Source: Leucobacter tardus (GTDB taxonomy: Bacteria; Actinomycetota; Actinomycetes; Actinomycetales; Microbacteriaceae). Taken from it: DNA of 64,000 nt. The notes beneath the pieces are model-generated. The model made no database searches and was not told the DNA's origin. It worked only from the letters and a program-made list of their open reading frames with translations. Position numbers and translations under genes: made by a program. The stretch's first letter is position 1, and every line of letters begins with the position of its first letter. The DNA lies in the NCBI RefSeq assembly GCF_017583045.1, contig NZ_JAGFBF010000005.1, positions 744,001 through 808,000 on the forward strand, read 5' to 3'. Of this stretch, positions 1 to 12,010 are shown piece by piece.

Positions 1-2255
<2,255 letters not shown>

Positions 2256-2260
2256 TCCTC

Positions 2261-2352
2261 GTGTTGCGGGGCGCGAGCGCCTCGCAACACGACGGAATCC
2301 GGGCCACCCGCGGGAGCCGCTCACGCGGTTCGCGCCGGGTGACCCGGATTCC
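2261..2352. terminator. Double hairpin terminator between convergent genes
   Basis: Two inverted repeats fill the gap between the FAD/GcvT gene and sucD. The first has arms 2261-2274 and 2277-2290 (13 of 14 pairs). The second is larger, with arms 2294-2310 and 2336-2352 (16 of 17 pairs). Neither has a long T-tract, but strength and convergent placement suggest bidirectional termination. Confidence 0.75.
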
Positions 2353-2365
2353 GTGTGTCGTGCGC

Positions 2366-3271
2366 TTACGCGACGCTCTGGTACACCTCACGCAGCAGAC
2401 GCGCGGTCTCGGACGGCGTCTTGCCGACCTTCACGCCCGCGGCCTCGAGCGCTTCCTGCTTCGCCTGCGCGGTACCGGCGGAGCCGGACACGATGGCGCC
2501 GGCGTGGCCCATCGTCTTGCCCTCGGGCGCGGTGAAGCCGGCGACGTACCCGACGACCGGCTTCGTGACGTTCGCCTTGATGTACTCGGCGGCACGCTCT
2601 TCCGCGTCGCCGCCGATCTCACCGATCATGACGATGGCCTGAGTCTCGGGGTCCGCCTCGAATGCGGCGAGCGCGTCGATGTGCGTGGTGCCGATGACCG
2701 GGTCGCCGCCGATGCCGATCGCGGTGGAGAACCCGAGATCCCGCAGCTCGAACATCATCTGGTAGGTCAGGGTGCCCGACTTCGACACGAGTCCGATCGG
2801 CCCCTTGCCGGTGATGTTCGCCGGGGTGATGCCCGCGAGCGCCTCGCCCGGCGTGATGATGCCGGGGCAGTTCGGACCGATGATGCGGGTCTTGCCGCCA
2901 GTCGCCTTCGCGTGCGCCCAGAGCTCGGCCGAGTCCTTGACCGGCACGCCCTCGGTGATGATCACGAGCAGGCCGATACCCGCGTCGATGGCTTCGATCG
3001 CGGCCGCCTGCGTGAAGGCGGGCGGGACGAACGCGACCGACACGTCGGCACCGGTGGTCTCCATCGCTTCGGCGACGGAGCCGAAGACGGGAAGCTCGAC
3101 ATCGGCGCCCGAGGCGTCGACGTGCGCGACGGTGGTGCCCGCCTTGCGCGCGTTGACACCTCCGACGACGTTCGTTCCCGCTGCGAGCATGCGTGCGGTG
3201 TGCTTCGTACCCTCGCCACCGGTGATGCCCTGAACGATGACCTTGGAATCCTTGTTGAGGAAGATCGACAT
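2366..3271 (-). CDS. sucD: Succinyl-CoA synthetase (succinate-CoA ligase) alpha subunit
   Basis: This 301-residue protein has the family's usual length. It begins [18 protein letters not shown], the CoA-binding Rossmann start, and carries the phosphohistidine loop GHAGAIVSG near residue 245. With SucC it converts succinyl-CoA, NDP and phosphate to succinate, CoA and NTP in the TCA cycle. It lies 33 bp downstream of sucC and is presumably co-transcribed with it. A purine-rich GAAAGAAG precedes the ATG. Confidence 0.97.
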   Translation of the reverse strand: MSIFLNKDSKVIVQGITGGEGTKHTARMLAAGTNVVGGVNARKAGTTVAHVDASGADVELPVFGSVAEAMETTGADVSVAFVPPAFTQAAAIEAIDAGIGLLVIITEGVPVKDSAELWAHAKATGGKTRIIGPNCPGIITPGEALAGITPANITGKGPIGLVSKSGTLTYQMMFELRDLGFSTAIGIGGDPVIGTTHIDALAAFEADPETQAIVMIGEIGGDAEERAAEYIKANVTKPVVGYVAGFTAPEGKTMGHAGAIVSGSAGTAQAKQEALEAAGVKVGKTPSETARLLREVYQSVA

Positions 3272-3304
3272 AAGTGTGTACTTCTTTCCGAGTCTCGTCG
3301 TGTG

Positions 3305-4471
3305 CTAGCGGGCGTTGGCCAGTTCGGCGGCCTTGTCGGCGCCCTCGTCCATGGTGGGCATGAGCGTCACGAGCGGGTGCGCCGCACGCTCGAGGATCGC
3401 GCGGCCCTCATCGACGTTGTTGCCGTCGAGGCGCACGACGAGCGGCTTGTTCGCCGTGTCGCCGAGCTTGTCGAGTGCCCCCACGATGCCGTTCGCGACG
3501 GCGTCGCATGCCGTGATGCCGCCGAACACGTTCACGAAGACCGACTTCACCTGGGGATCGCCGAGGATCACATCGAGGCCGGCGGCCATCACGTCGGCGG
3601 ACGCGCCGCCGCCGATGTCGAGGAAGTTGGCGGGCTTCACGCCCCCGTGCCGCTCGCCCGCGTACGCGACGACGTCGAGCGTCGACATCACGAGACCCGC
3701 ACCGTTGCCGATGACACCGACCTCGCCGTCGAGCTTCACGTAGTTGAGATCCTGCTCCTTGGCCTGGGCCTCGAGCGGATCCTCGGTCGACTTGTCGGCC
3801 AGCTCAGCGTGCTCGGAGTGACGGAACTCGGCGTTCTCGTCGAGCGACACCTTCCCGTCGAGTGCGATGATCTCTCCTTCGCCGGTGAGCACGAGCGGGT
3901 TCACCTCGACGAGGGTCGCATCTTCTCCGGCGTAGACCGCGTAGAGCTTCTGGAAGACGGGAACAACCTTCGCGACGAGCTCCTCGGGGAAGTTCGCCGC
4001 GCGAGCGATTTCTTCCGCCTTCGCGGCGTCGATGCCGGTGATGGGGTCGACCTCGATGCGCGCGAGCGCCTCGGGCTTCTCGACGGCGAGCTGCTCGATC
4101 TCCATTCCGCCCTCGACGCTGCAGAGCGAGAGGTAGGAGCGGTTCGCACGGTCGAGGAGCACGGAGAAGTAGAACTCCTCGCGGATGTCAGCACCCGCCG
4201 CGACCATGACGCGCTCCACGGTGTGGCCCTTGATGTCGAGACCGAGGATCTGCTGCGCAGCCTCGAACGCCTCATCGGGGTTCTTCGCAACCTTGACGCC
4301 GCCGGCCTTGCCGCGACCGCCGGTCTTCACCTGCGCCTTGACGACCACCACGCCGCCGAGCTTCTCGGCCGCTGCACGCACCTCCTCGGCGGTGTCGGCG
4401 ACGATGCCCGCGAGGACGGGAACCTCGTAGCGCTCGAAAAGGTCTCGGGCCTGGTACTCGTACAGATCCAC
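3305..4471 (-). CDS. sucC: Succinyl-CoA synthetase beta subunit
   Basis: Starting at the GTG at 4471 gives 388 residues beginning (M)[18 protein letters not shown], the canonical SucC N-terminus and length. An AGGACA Shine-Dalgarno lies just upstream. The open frame continues further 5' but that part has no family similarity. It is an ATP-grasp nucleotide-binding subunit and includes [14 protein letters not shown] near residue 45 and the C-terminal ligase motif [12 protein letters not shown]. It is the first gene of sucCD. The 92-bp leader contains the palindrome described at 4514-4527. Confidence 0.96.
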   Translation of the reverse strand: MDLYEYQARDLFERYEVPVLAGIVADTAEEVRAAAEKLGGVVVVKAQVKTGGRGKAGGVKVAKNPDEAFEAAQQILGLDIKGHTVERVMVAAGADIREEFYFSVLLDRANRSYLSLCSVEGGMEIEQLAVEKPEALARIEVDPITGIDAAKAEEIARAANFPEELVAKVVPVFQKLYAVYAGEDATLVEVNPLVLTGEGEIIALDGKVSLDENAEFRHSEHAELADKSTEDPLEAQAKEQDLNYVKLDGEVGVIGNGAGLVMSTLDVVAYAGERHGGVKPANFLDIGGGASADVMAAGLDVILGDPQVKSVFVNVFGGITACDAVANGIVGALDKLGDTANKPLVVRLDGNNVDEGRAILERAAHPLVTLMPTMDEGADKAAELANAR

Positions 4472-4513
4472 GTACTGTCCTTTGCTTGGTCGGGGTGTTC
4501 CGAGGCAAAAACG

Positions 4514-4527
4514 TCTCGATGTCGAGA
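4514..4527. promoter_or_regulatory. Palindromic putative operator upstream of sucC
   Basis: TCTCGATGTCGAGA has perfect 6-bp arms (TCTCGA/TCGAGA) around two bases, 43 bp upstream of the sucC start. An almost identical palindrome lies upstream of the citrate synthase gene (28127-28140). The shared sequence at two TCA loci suggests one transcription factor. I cannot name the regulator from sequence alone. Confidence 0.55.
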
Positions 4528-4563
4528 GAAATATCGACCGCATTCCACTCTATCACCGGCTCC

Positions 4564-5574
4564 TCAGGCGTTCCGACGACGATTGCCTCGCGCCCGATAG
4601 AGGTGCTCGTCCGCCCGCGCGATCGCGCGATCGAGGGTGTCCCCCGAGGGGAATGCGGAGATGCCGTAGGACCACGGGTGCGGTGAGCTCCGCTGCACCT
4701 CCTCGACGAGCATCCGGCCGTCCTCGGTGCAGCAGTGCAGAATGATGACGAACTCATCGCCTCCGGTGCGAGCGATGAGATCGCTCCGGTTCATGTGCGA
4801 CATCCAGTGGAGCACGGTGTCACGGAGCGCGGTGTCCCCCGCCGCGTGACCCGCCGAGTCGTTGATCTCCTTGAAGTGATCGAAATCGATCACCACGCAG
4901 GTGAGCTGAACGTCTCTGCGCGCCGCCCGACTGGCGGTCAGACGAGCGAGCCGATCGAGACCGCGTCGGTTCAGCGCTCCCGTGAGCTCATCGCGCTCCA
5001 GTCGCGCATCGGCCACGCGTCGGATGAAGACGCCGCCCTCGAACCCCAGACCGGCGATCATGATGGCGTAGCCGGTCGTGATCCACGAAGGGATCCCGGG
5101 TCCTGCGACCTCGGGGTTCAAGCTGACCGCGACGATGACCGCGACCACGCAGACGAACATGAACGGGCGGCCGATGCCCGGACGGAAGAACCAGCCGAGG
5201 TAGAGGGCGACCATCGGCAGTTCGAGGAGTGCGCTGATGTGGGCGTGCACATGGTTCACCCACACGATGAAGTACGTGATCCAGCCCGCGTAGAAGGCGA
5301 CCATGACGAGCCCCAGCCACGCCGGATACCGACGCCCGAGCGCGAACGGAAGCGTCGTGGCGATGCCGAAGAGCACGATCCACCACAGGATCTGCGTGCG
5401 GTTCGCGCCCTCGTGGCCGACGATGAGATCGGTGGCGAAGACGAGCACGAGCACTCCGGGCATCAGTCCGCTCACCACCGAGAACGGCGTCTGCCACGCG
5501 GCGAACCGGTGCAGCACGGCATCCCCGCCGGCGCGGACGCGAGACTCGGGCACTCCCCTGACCGCGCGCCTCAT
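4564..5574 (-). CDS. Membrane GGDEF-domain protein (putative diguanylate cyclase), second of a pair
   Basis: About six hydrophobic segments in the first ~170 residues are followed by a GGDEF domain with an intact RTGGDEF active-site loop, so it probably makes c-di-GMP from two GTP. I chose the ATG at 5574 (MRRAVRG...) because it overlaps the stop of the upstream GGDEF gene as ATGA; the open frame continues 5' without similarity. The position equivalent to the RxxD inhibitory site, five residues before GGDEF, reads NRSD, so product inhibition may be weakened. The N-terminal signal is unknown. The protein is 336 residues. Confidence 0.88.
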   Translation of the reverse strand: MRRAVRGVPESRVRAGGDAVLHRFAAWQTPFSVVSGLMPGVLVLVFATDLIVGHEGANRTQILWWIVLFGIATTLPFALGRRYPAWLGLVMVAFYAGWITYFIVWVNHVHAHISALLELPMVALYLGWFFRPGIGRPFMFVCVVAVIVAVSLNPEVAGPGIPSWITTGYAIMIAGLGFEGGVFIRRVADARLERDELTGALNRRGLDRLARLTASRAARRDVQLTCVVIDFDHFKEINDSAGHAAGDTALRDTVLHWMSHMNRSDLIARTGGDEFVIILHCCTEDGRMLVEEVQRSSPHPWSYGISAFPSGDTLDRAIARADEHLYRARGNRRRNA

Positions 5575-6554
5575 GAGACGCTCTTCCGTGCGCTCTTCTG
5601 CAGGTACAGCTGCGCATCGGCCCGCGCGAACAGCGAGTCGACCGAATCTTCCGGCTCGACGGTCACCGCGCCCCACGACCACGGGTGCGCCGAGTGTGCC
5701 TGAAGTCGCTGCATCATCGCCGCGGCCTGCCGCTCGTCGGTGCGTCGCAAGAGCATGACGAACTCATCTCCCCCGGTGCGACCGATGAGGTCGCGCGTGC
5801 GGGATTCCTCTTCCCACTCGCCGACGATCTCCCGGAGCACCCGATCCCCTTCGCCGTGACCGGACGTGTCGTTGACCAGCTTGAAGTCGTCGAAGTCGAT
5901 GACGACGAACGCCATCGCGTGCCTGCGCTGCGACGCCGGCACGCGGAGTTCGCGCCGCAGCGACGCGAGAAATCCGCGGCGATTCAGCACCCCGGTCAGC
6001 GGGTCGGTGTTCGCGAGCGCGGTCGAGCGCCTCCAGAGATAGCTGCCCACCTCGAAGCAGAAGATCGCGCCCAGGAGCCCGTGCACGGCCGTCGGCACGC
6101 CGAGCTGCCCGTCGGGGGCGAAATCCGGGTTCGTGAGGATCGCGAGGATCAGCGCGACGATCGAGACGCTCATCAGCGTGCGGGCGAGGACGGGACGCAC
6201 GAACCAGCCCAGGTAGAAGCCCAGGATCGGCAGTTCTTGCAAGCTGCTGACCGCGCCCTTCGCATCGCTCAGCCCGCTGAGGAAGAACACCTGCGCGAGC
6301 CCGAACGCGCACACCGCGGCGAGCCCGAACGATCGCGGGATCCTCGCGCCCTGCACGATGGCGACCACCCCCATGGTGGCCGTCACCACCAGCATGACGC
6401 TCAGCACCCCGATGCCGTAGGCGTCGCTACTCGTCAAGAGGTCGACGACGAGTGTCACGGTGAGGAGCGCAGCGGCGACACTGATGAAGACGGAGTGGGC
6501 GTCGTGGTGAGACCAGAGTCCCGCTCCCGAGGCGCGACGATCGGCGCCGTTCAC
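5571..6554 (-). CDS. Membrane GGDEF-domain protein (putative diguanylate cyclase), first of a pair
   Basis: This 327-residue protein starts at a GTG with AGGAGA eight bases upstream. It has about six membrane segments, then a GGDEF domain with RTGGDEFVMLL. The sequence RTRD five residues before GGDEF matches the RxxD inhibitory site, so feedback by c-di-GMP is plausible. It overlaps the next GGDEF gene by ATGA, and the two N-termini align loosely (both have LP.LGFYLGWF/ALYLGWF-type segments), suggesting a tandem duplication. No EAL, HD-GYP or PilZ gene is present in the window. Confidence 0.88.
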   Translation of the reverse strand: MNGADRRASGAGLWSHHDAHSVFISVAAALLTVTLVVDLLTSSDAYGIGVLSVMLVVTATMGVVAIVQGARIPRSFGLAAVCAFGLAQVFFLSGLSDAKGAVSSLQELPILGFYLGWFVRPVLARTLMSVSIVALILAILTNPDFAPDGQLGVPTAVHGLLGAIFCFEVGSYLWRRSTALANTDPLTGVLNRRGFLASLRRELRVPASQRRHAMAFVVIDFDDFKLVNDTSGHGEGDRVLREIVGEWEEESRTRDLIGRTGGDEFVMLLRRTDERQAAAMMQRLQAHSAHPWSWGAVTVEPEDSVDSLFARADAQLYLQKSARKSVS

Positions 6555-6578
6555 CGGACGACTCTCCTATAACGCACA

Positions 6579-6608
6579 TGTTGCATAGTGACCCCGCAAC
6601 ACACTGTA
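6579..6608 (-). promoter_or_regulatory. Putative promoter and leader hairpin of the GGDEF operon
   Basis: On the minus strand a TACAGT -10-like hexamer (6608-6603) lies about 50 bp before the GTG of the first GGDEF gene. The next bases hold an inverted repeat, TGTTGC at 6579-6584 and GCAACA at 6596-6601, which could be an operator or leader hairpin. No good -35 is evident. Confidence 0.35.
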
Positions 6609-6635
6609 GCGCCTCTTCCCGAGAGTTCAGCCGCC

Positions 6636-9173
6636 TCAGTCGTGCTTCGTAATGGGGGCGAGTTTCACGAGGAGTTTCCGCTCACCGACCGACTCGAACA
6701 CGGCGTGTGCGATCCGCTTCGAACCGACACCCGTCACACCGGTTACCCGCCCCTCACCGTAGTCCTCGTGCGAGATGCGATCTCCCGGCGCCAATTCGAG
6801 ATCGCCGTTGTCGCGCACGTTTCCGCCGACCAGATTCGGGAAGCCTCCCCCGGCCGCCTGCTGCTCCTTCGCGAGGCGCTTCCGCTCCCGCCACTTGTCG
6901 AGCGCGGACTGCATGTTGCCGCTCGCCGGTTCCGCGATCGCGGCGCTGCCGCGACCGCCCCCGCTGCCGAACGTCACCGATGAGTTCGTGCTGCTCGCTC
7001 CGCCGCGCGCCGGCCGCGCGCCGGAGCGGGGTGCGTTGAGCGCCCGCGACTCGGTACCGCCTCGGCCCGTCACCTCTCCGGGTGACTGCCGCCACTCGAT
7101 CAGATGCTCGGGGATCTCCTGCAGGAATCGCGACGGCATCGCCACGGAGATGTCGCCGAACTGGGCACGCGTCGATGCCAGGGTGATGAAGAGCTGCTGT
7201 CGGGCGCGCGTGATGCCGACGTACATGAGCCGGCGCTCCTCGCTGATGCCGCCGACCTCGTCCACAGACATCTGGTGCGGCAGCAGACCCTCTTCGACGC
7301 CGGTGATGAAGACCGCGGGATACTCGAGTCCTTTCGCCGTGTGCAGCGTCATGAGCGAGACGGTGCCGCTGGCGTCGTCGAGATCGTCGGCTGCCGCCAC
7401 GAGACTCACCTCGGTCAGGAACTCGACAAGCCCGGCCTCCGGGTTCTTCGCGTCGAACTCGCGCGCCACCGATACGAGTTCTTCCAGGTTCTCGGCCCTG
7501 GCCTCGTCCTGGGGGTCGCGCTTCTCGCGGAGCCGCTCGACCATACCGGTCTCGTCGAGGATCAGCTTCAGCAGGTCCCCCACCGGCGCGGGTCGCTTCT
7601 CGGTGCCGGAGTCGTCGGTCGCCCCGCCACCGGCGGCCATTCGAGCGGCCCGGCCGAGCAGATCACCGAGGCCGGTGATGGCCGACCGCACCTTCGGACC
7701 GAACGTCAGCTCCCCGGCGCGCAGCATCGCTTCGTGGAAGGAGATCCCCTGCGCCTCCTGGAAGTTCGCGAGGTGTGCCTCAGCCATCGGACCGATGCCG
7801 CGCTTCGGCACGCCCAGCAGCCGCGACCAGGAGATCGGATCGTAGGGGTTCGCGATGCTCGTCAGATAGGACATCGCGTCCTTGATCTCCGCCCGCTCGT
7901 AGAACTTGGTTCCGCCGAGCACGCGGTAGGGCACTGCCGAGCGGATGAGCAGCTCTTCGAGCGCGCGCGTCTGCGAGTTGGTGCGGTAGAAGACCGCGAT
8001 GTCGCTGTACGCGAGCCCGGAGCGATGCAGCTCCTCGATCTCTTCGGCGACGAAGCGGGCCTCATCGTGCTGCGAGTACCCGGTGAACCCGACGATCCGC
8101 TTGCCGTCGCCCTCCGACGTCCACAGGCTCTTCTCTTGACGGTCGAAGTTGTTGCCGATCACGGCATTGGCGGCGCTCAAGATGTTCTGCGTCGAGCGGT
8201 AGTTCTGCTCGAGCTTCACCACCTCCGCACCCGGGAAATCGCGCTCGAACTCGACGATGTTGCGAATATCGGCGCCGCGGAACGCGTAGATGGACTGATC
8301 GGAATCGCCGACGACCGTGAGACTGGCCCCGGGAATCGACCCCGTCCCGTCGACCTCGGCCGCGCGCACCGGCGGCACGAGCCGCTCGGCGTCGACGGGA
8401 GCCACGGGCTTCGTCAGTTCGCGGATCAAGGCGTACTGCGAGTGGTTGGTGTCCTGGTACTCGTCGACGAGAACGTGCCTGAAGCGTCGCTGATACACCG
8501 CGGCCACGTCGGGATGAGCGCGGAACAGGTGCACCGTCTGGCCGATGAGGTCGTCGAAGTCGAACGCGTGCGCGCGTCTCAGCTCGGCGTCGTACGTGCG
8601 GAAGATCTCGCCGAACAGTCGCTCGCGGGGGTCCGACGCGTTCATCGTGGCGGTGTAGGCCTCGGCATCGGAGAGCTCGTTCTTCAGCCGGGAGATCTTC
8701 GCCCCGGCATTCGCGGGGGTGAACCCGTAGCTATCGGCATCGAGGTCTTTGATGATCCGCTTCAGCAGCGCGCGGGAGTCGGCGGAGTCGTAGATGGTGA
8801 ACCCGGAGCCGTACCCGAACCGCTCGGCCTCGCGCCGCAGAATGCGCACGCATGCCGAGTGGAACGTGGAGACCCACATGCCCTGCGCCGACGCACCGAG
8901 CAGCCCTTCGATGCGCTCGCGCATCTCGGCCGCGGCCTTGTTGGTGAAGGTGATCGCCAGAATCTGACTCGGCCACGCTTCACGTGCTCGGATGAGCGAT
9001 GCGATGCGATGCGTGAGCACCCGCGTCTTGCCCGATCCGGCGCCCGCCACGATCAGCAGCGCCTGACCGCGCGCCGTCACGGCACGCTTCTGCGCCGGAT
9101 TCAGGCCGTCCGTCAGGTCGTCGCCGTCCCCGACCGGCGCACCGGAGGGATCCAGAAGTTCGAAGTCGCTCAT
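6636..9173 (-). CDS. pcrA: ATP-dependent DNA helicase PcrA/UvrD (superfamily 1A)
   Basis: This 845-residue protein carries the full UvrD/PcrA motif set: Q-motif region LNPAQKRAV, Walker A GAGSGKT at residues 44-50, Walker B DEYQDTN, GDSDQSIYAFRGAD, NYRSTQNIL, TAKGLEYPAVF and YVGITRAR. The C-terminus has the Tudor-like segment with HEDYGEGRVTGV that contacts RNA polymerase in PcrA homologues. It is a 3'-5' helicase for nucleotide excision and transcription-coupled repair. Actinobacteria usually also carry a UvrD2 paralogue, but this length and C-terminus fit UvrD1/PcrA. A TACACT hexamer followed by GGGAG lies upstream. Confidence 0.93.
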   Translation of the reverse strand: MSDFELLDPSGAPVGDGDDLTDGLNPAQKRAVTARGQALLIVAGAGSGKTRVLTHRIASLIRAREAWPSQILAITFTNKAAAEMRERIEGLLGASAQGMWVSTFHSACVRILRREAERFGYGSGFTIYDSADSRALLKRIIKDLDADSYGFTPANAGAKISRLKNELSDAEAYTATMNASDPRERLFGEIFRTYDAELRRAHAFDFDDLIGQTVHLFRAHPDVAAVYQRRFRHVLVDEYQDTNHSQYALIRELTKPVAPVDAERLVPPVRAAEVDGTGSIPGASLTVVGDSDQSIYAFRGADIRNIVEFERDFPGAEVVKLEQNYRSTQNILSAANAVIGNNFDRQEKSLWTSEGDGKRIVGFTGYSQHDEARFVAEEIEELHRSGLAYSDIAVFYRTNSQTRALEELLIRSAVPYRVLGGTKFYERAEIKDAMSYLTSIANPYDPISWSRLLGVPKRGIGPMAEAHLANFQEAQGISFHEAMLRAGELTFGPKVRSAITGLGDLLGRAARMAAGGGATDDSGTEKRPAPVGDLLKLILDETGMVERLREKRDPQDEARAENLEELVSVAREFDAKNPEAGLVEFLTEVSLVAAADDLDDASGTVSLMTLHTAKGLEYPAVFITGVEEGLLPHQMSVDEVGGISEERRLMYVGITRARQQLFITLASTRAQFGDISVAMPSRFLQEIPEHLIEWRQSPGEVTGRGGTESRALNAPRSGARPARGGASSTNSSVTFGSGGGRGSAAIAEPASGNMQSALDKWRERKRLAKEQQAAGGGFPNLVGGNVRDNGDLELAPGDRISHEDYGEGRVTGVTGVGSKRIAHAVFESVGERKLLVKLAPITKHD

Positions 9174-9290
9174 CGTGCTCCCAGTGTAGATGCCGCCTCT
9201 GACATCTCCCGACGTAGCGGCGCCCGCACGCGAACCGCGCAGCGTGACAGACTGACCGCACGACCATCATCGAAGCTGGAGCCCGCACGC

Positions 9291-11951
9291 ATGACGCAGA
9301 CGACCCCGATCGCGGCCGCTCCGCGAGCCGATTCCCGCCCCCACCCCGGTCGCTCGCGCGTCGGACGCGCGCTGACGTGGGTCCTCGCCGTGATCGTGGC
9401 GCTCGCGCTCGGACTCTCCGCGGTCATCGCCTGGTCGTTCGTACGCCCGTTCCCGCAGACCCGTGGAGAGATCCCTGCGGCGGGACTCGAGGCGGCGGTG
9501 CTGGTGCAGCGCGACGCGCAGGGGGTGCCGACGATCACGGCCGAGACCTCGCACGACCTGTTCTTCGCCCAGGGATTCACGCACGCCGGAGACCGGTTCT
9601 GGGAGATGGACTTCCGACGGCACCTTACGAGCGCACGACTCTCCGAGCTGTTCGGTGAGTCGCAGGTGGACACCGACAAGTTCCTCCGCACGCTCGGCTG
9701 GCGACAGGTCGCAGAAGCCGAGGTCGCCGCGCTGCCACCGGAGACTCTGGCGTTCTATCAGGCCTACGCCGACGGGGTGAATGCGTACCTCGCCGATCGC
9801 TCGGGCGGCGGGCTCTCGCTCGAGTACACCGTGCTCGGGCTGCAGAACCCCGGGTACGAACCGGAGCCCTGGACACCTGCCGATTCGGTCGCCTGGTTCA
9901 AGGCGATGGCGTGGGATCTGCGCACGAACATCGAGGACGAGACTGATCGGGCGATCCTCGCGCAGACGCTGCCGCTCGAGCAGTTGGAGGAGCTGTACCC
10001 GGAGTATCCGTTCGACGAGCACCCCGTCGTCGTCGACCGCGATTGGAACGGCGACGGCATGTCCGCGAACCGCGACGTCGAGGGCACGACCACCGCCGAC
10101 ACGGTCGCTTTCACCACGGCCTCAGCGTCGGAAACCAGCGCCGCTGCGACGGAGCACCCCGCCGACCCCGCAGATCCCGCCGACCCCGCCGTCTCAGAGC
10201 GCCTCTCGCGGCTGCTCGCGACCGGAGAGGGTGTCGGATCGAACTCCTGGGTGGTGTCGGGCGAGCACACCGCATCGGGGATGCCGCTGCTCGCGGACGA
10301 CCCCCACCTCGGCGCCGAGCTGCCCTCGGTATGGAATCAGCAGCAGCTGCGCTGCGCGCCGGTCTCGGACGCGTGCCCCTTCGATGTCGCCGGGTTCAGT
10401 TTCTCCGGGGTCCCCGGGATCGCCATCGGTCACAATCAGGACATCGCGTGGGGCTTCACCAACCTGTCGACCGATGTGGCCGACCTGTACGTCGAACGCA
10501 TCGACGGGGACACCTCCTGGCGCGACGGCGAGCGCGTGCCGATCGAGTCACGCGAGGAGACGCTCGCGGTCGCCGGTTCCGACGACGTCACGTTCGAGGT
10601 GCGAGAGACGGTGCACGGTCCCATCGTCTCTGGGCTCACGCCAGATTTCACGAGCATCGCGGAGGATCCCCCGGTGGATGCCGGAGCACTCCCCGGCGAG
10701 CACGCCCTCAGTCTGCGATGGACGGCGCTGGAACCCGGGCGGACGGCCGAGGCGATCTTCTCGCTGAACCTGGCATCCGATTTTGACGAGTTCAGAGTCG
10801 CGGCCTCGCAGTTCGACGTCCCGGCGCAAAGTCTGATTTACGCGGACACGTCGGGCAACATCGGCTATCAGGCCCCGGGCAAGCTCCCGATCCGCGGGGA
10901 GGGCGACGGGTGGCTCCCTCAGCCCGGGTGGGACAGCGCGTACGACTGGCAGGGATACATTCCGTTCGCGGATCTCCCGACCGATCTCAATCCGGAATCG
11001 GGTGTCATCGTCACCGCGAACCACGCGATCGCCTCGGACGACTACCCGTACTTCCTGACGCGCGACTGGAACTCGGGCTTCCGGGGCGACCGGATCACGG
11101 AGCTGCTCGAGGAGCGCATCGCCGCGGGTCCGGTCACCGCAGACGACATGCGTGAGATCCAGATGGACAACCGCTTCCCGGTCGCTCCAGCGCTCCAGGA
11201 AGCGATCGGCGACCTCGACGCGGCGGAGGTGCGTCGCGCGGCGGACGCGGATGCCGGAACCGTCGACGCCGCGCTCGCGCTGCTCGACGACTGGAACGGA
11301 CGGAACGATGCGGATTCGGCCGCTGCGGCGTACGCGAACGTGCTCTGGGAGCGCGTGACGGCACTCCTGCTCAGCGGGGACACCACGATCCCGCGCGGCG
11401 ACCAGTCGCTGCTCTTCCTCATGTTCGAGGAGCAGCTCGCCGACCCGGAATCGACGTGGTGGCGCGATGAGGATTCGGGGACGACGGGCCGCGACGCGGT
11501 CCTCGCCGTTGCCGCGGGGCAGGCCGTCGACGAACTCGTCGCCCTGCAGGGGGACGACCCCGCGCAGTGGGACTGGGGCGACCTGCACGCGATCACGCTC
11601 ACGCACGGGACGTTCGGCACCAGCGGGATCGGACTCGTCGAGGGACTCTTCAATCGCGGGCCCATCCCCGTCGGCGGTGGCGACGGTGTCGTGAACGCCA
11701 CGGGGTGGTCGCTCGGCGACGGCTACGCGACGCAGACGGTCCCTTCGTTCCGCACGGTGATGGATCCGGGCGACTGGGACAGTTCGACCTGGCACCACCT
11801 CACCGGTGCGAGCGGGCACGCCTTCCATCCGCACTACACCGACCAGGCCGAGGACTGGGCAGTCGGCCGGCAGGTCCCGTGGGCCTACTCCCCCGACGCG
11901 GTGAACACGGCGGCGCAGGACGCGCTCCGGCTCGTCCCAGCGCGGGAATAG
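9291..11951 (+). CDS. Penicillin acylase family protein (N-terminal nucleophile hydrolase), secreted or membrane-anchored
   Basis: From the ATG at 9291 the product is 886 residues with a basic N-terminus and one hydrophobic segment (about residues 25-50), either signal peptide or anchor. It then shows the alpha-chain start VLVQRDAQGVPTITAET and the autoprocessing junction GVG|SNSW, where Ser317 is the predicted nucleophile freed by cleavage. Later motifs DDPHLG, VPGIAIGHNQDIAWGFTN and VTANHAI are typical of the S45 family. Substrates could be beta-lactams, acyl-homoserine lactones or other amides. Residues near 275-300 are Ala/Asp/Pro-rich, consistent with a removable spacer. The frame stays open 2 kb upstream, but that part lies antisense to pcrA. 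Confidence 0.88.
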   Translation: MTQTTPIAAAPRADSRPHPGRSRVGRALTWVLAVIVALALGLSAVIAWSFVRPFPQTRGEIPAAGLEAAVLVQRDAQGVPTITAETSHDLFFAQGFTHAGDRFWEMDFRRHLTSARLSELFGESQVDTDKFLRTLGWRQVAEAEVAALPPETLAFYQAYADGVNAYLADRSGGGLSLEYTVLGLQNPGYEPEPWTPADSVAWFKAMAWDLRTNIEDETDRAILAQTLPLEQLEELYPEYPFDEHPVVVDRDWNGDGMSANRDVEGTTTADTVAFTTASASETSAAATEHPADPADPADPAVSERLSRLLATGEGVGSNSWVVSGEHTASGMPLLADDPHLGAELPSVWNQQQLRCAPVSDACPFDVAGFSFSGVPGIAIGHNQDIAWGFTNLSTDVADLYVERIDGDTSWRDGERVPIESREETLAVAGSDDVTFEVRETVHGPIVSGLTPDFTSIAEDPPVDAGALPGEHALSLRWTALEPGRTAEAIFSLNLASDFDEFRVAASQFDVPAQSLIYADTSGNIGYQAPGKLPIRGEGDGWLPQPGWDSAYDWQGYIPFADLPTDLNPESGVIVTANHAIASDDYPYFLTRDWNSGFRGDRITELLEERIAAGPVTADDMREIQMDNRFPVAPALQEAIGDLDAAEVRRAADADAGTVDAALALLDDWNGRNDADSAAAAYANVLWERVTALLLSGDTTIPRGDQSLLFLMFEEQLADPESTWWRDEDSGTTGRDAVLAVAAGQAVDELVALQGDDPAQWDWGDLHAITLTHGTFGTSGIGLVEGLFNRGPIPVGGGDGVVNATGWSLGDGYATQTVPSFRTVMDPGDWDSSTWHHLTGASGHAFHPHYTDQAEDWAVGRQVPWAYSPDAVNTAAQDALRLVPARE

Positions 11952-11961
11952 CCTGGACCCC

Positions 11962-12010
11962 TAGAATCGTTGTCGGTAGTTGTCCGTGTCACCGAACCAG
12001 GAGGTAGGCC
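11962..12010 (+). promoter_or_regulatory. Putative promoter and ribosome-binding site of the DUF3107 gene
   Basis: A TAGAAT -10 hexamer is at 11962-11967, just after the acylase stop. A strong AGGAGG lies about 6 nt before the GTG at 12011, so this gene looks leadered and separately transcribed. The -35 would fall inside the acylase 3' end and is not recognisable. Confidence 0.45.

Noticed and set aside
2261-4600. 779-codon plus-strand open frame across sucCD
   Set aside because: It is the mirror of two certain genes and lacks any domain. High GC makes such antisense frames routine.
7104-9290. Open frame continuing ~2.2 kb upstream of the penicillin acylase gene
   Set aside because: It is antisense to pcrA and has biased Arg/Asp/Gly-rich composition. 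The acylase signal/anchor segment starts at the ATG at 9291.
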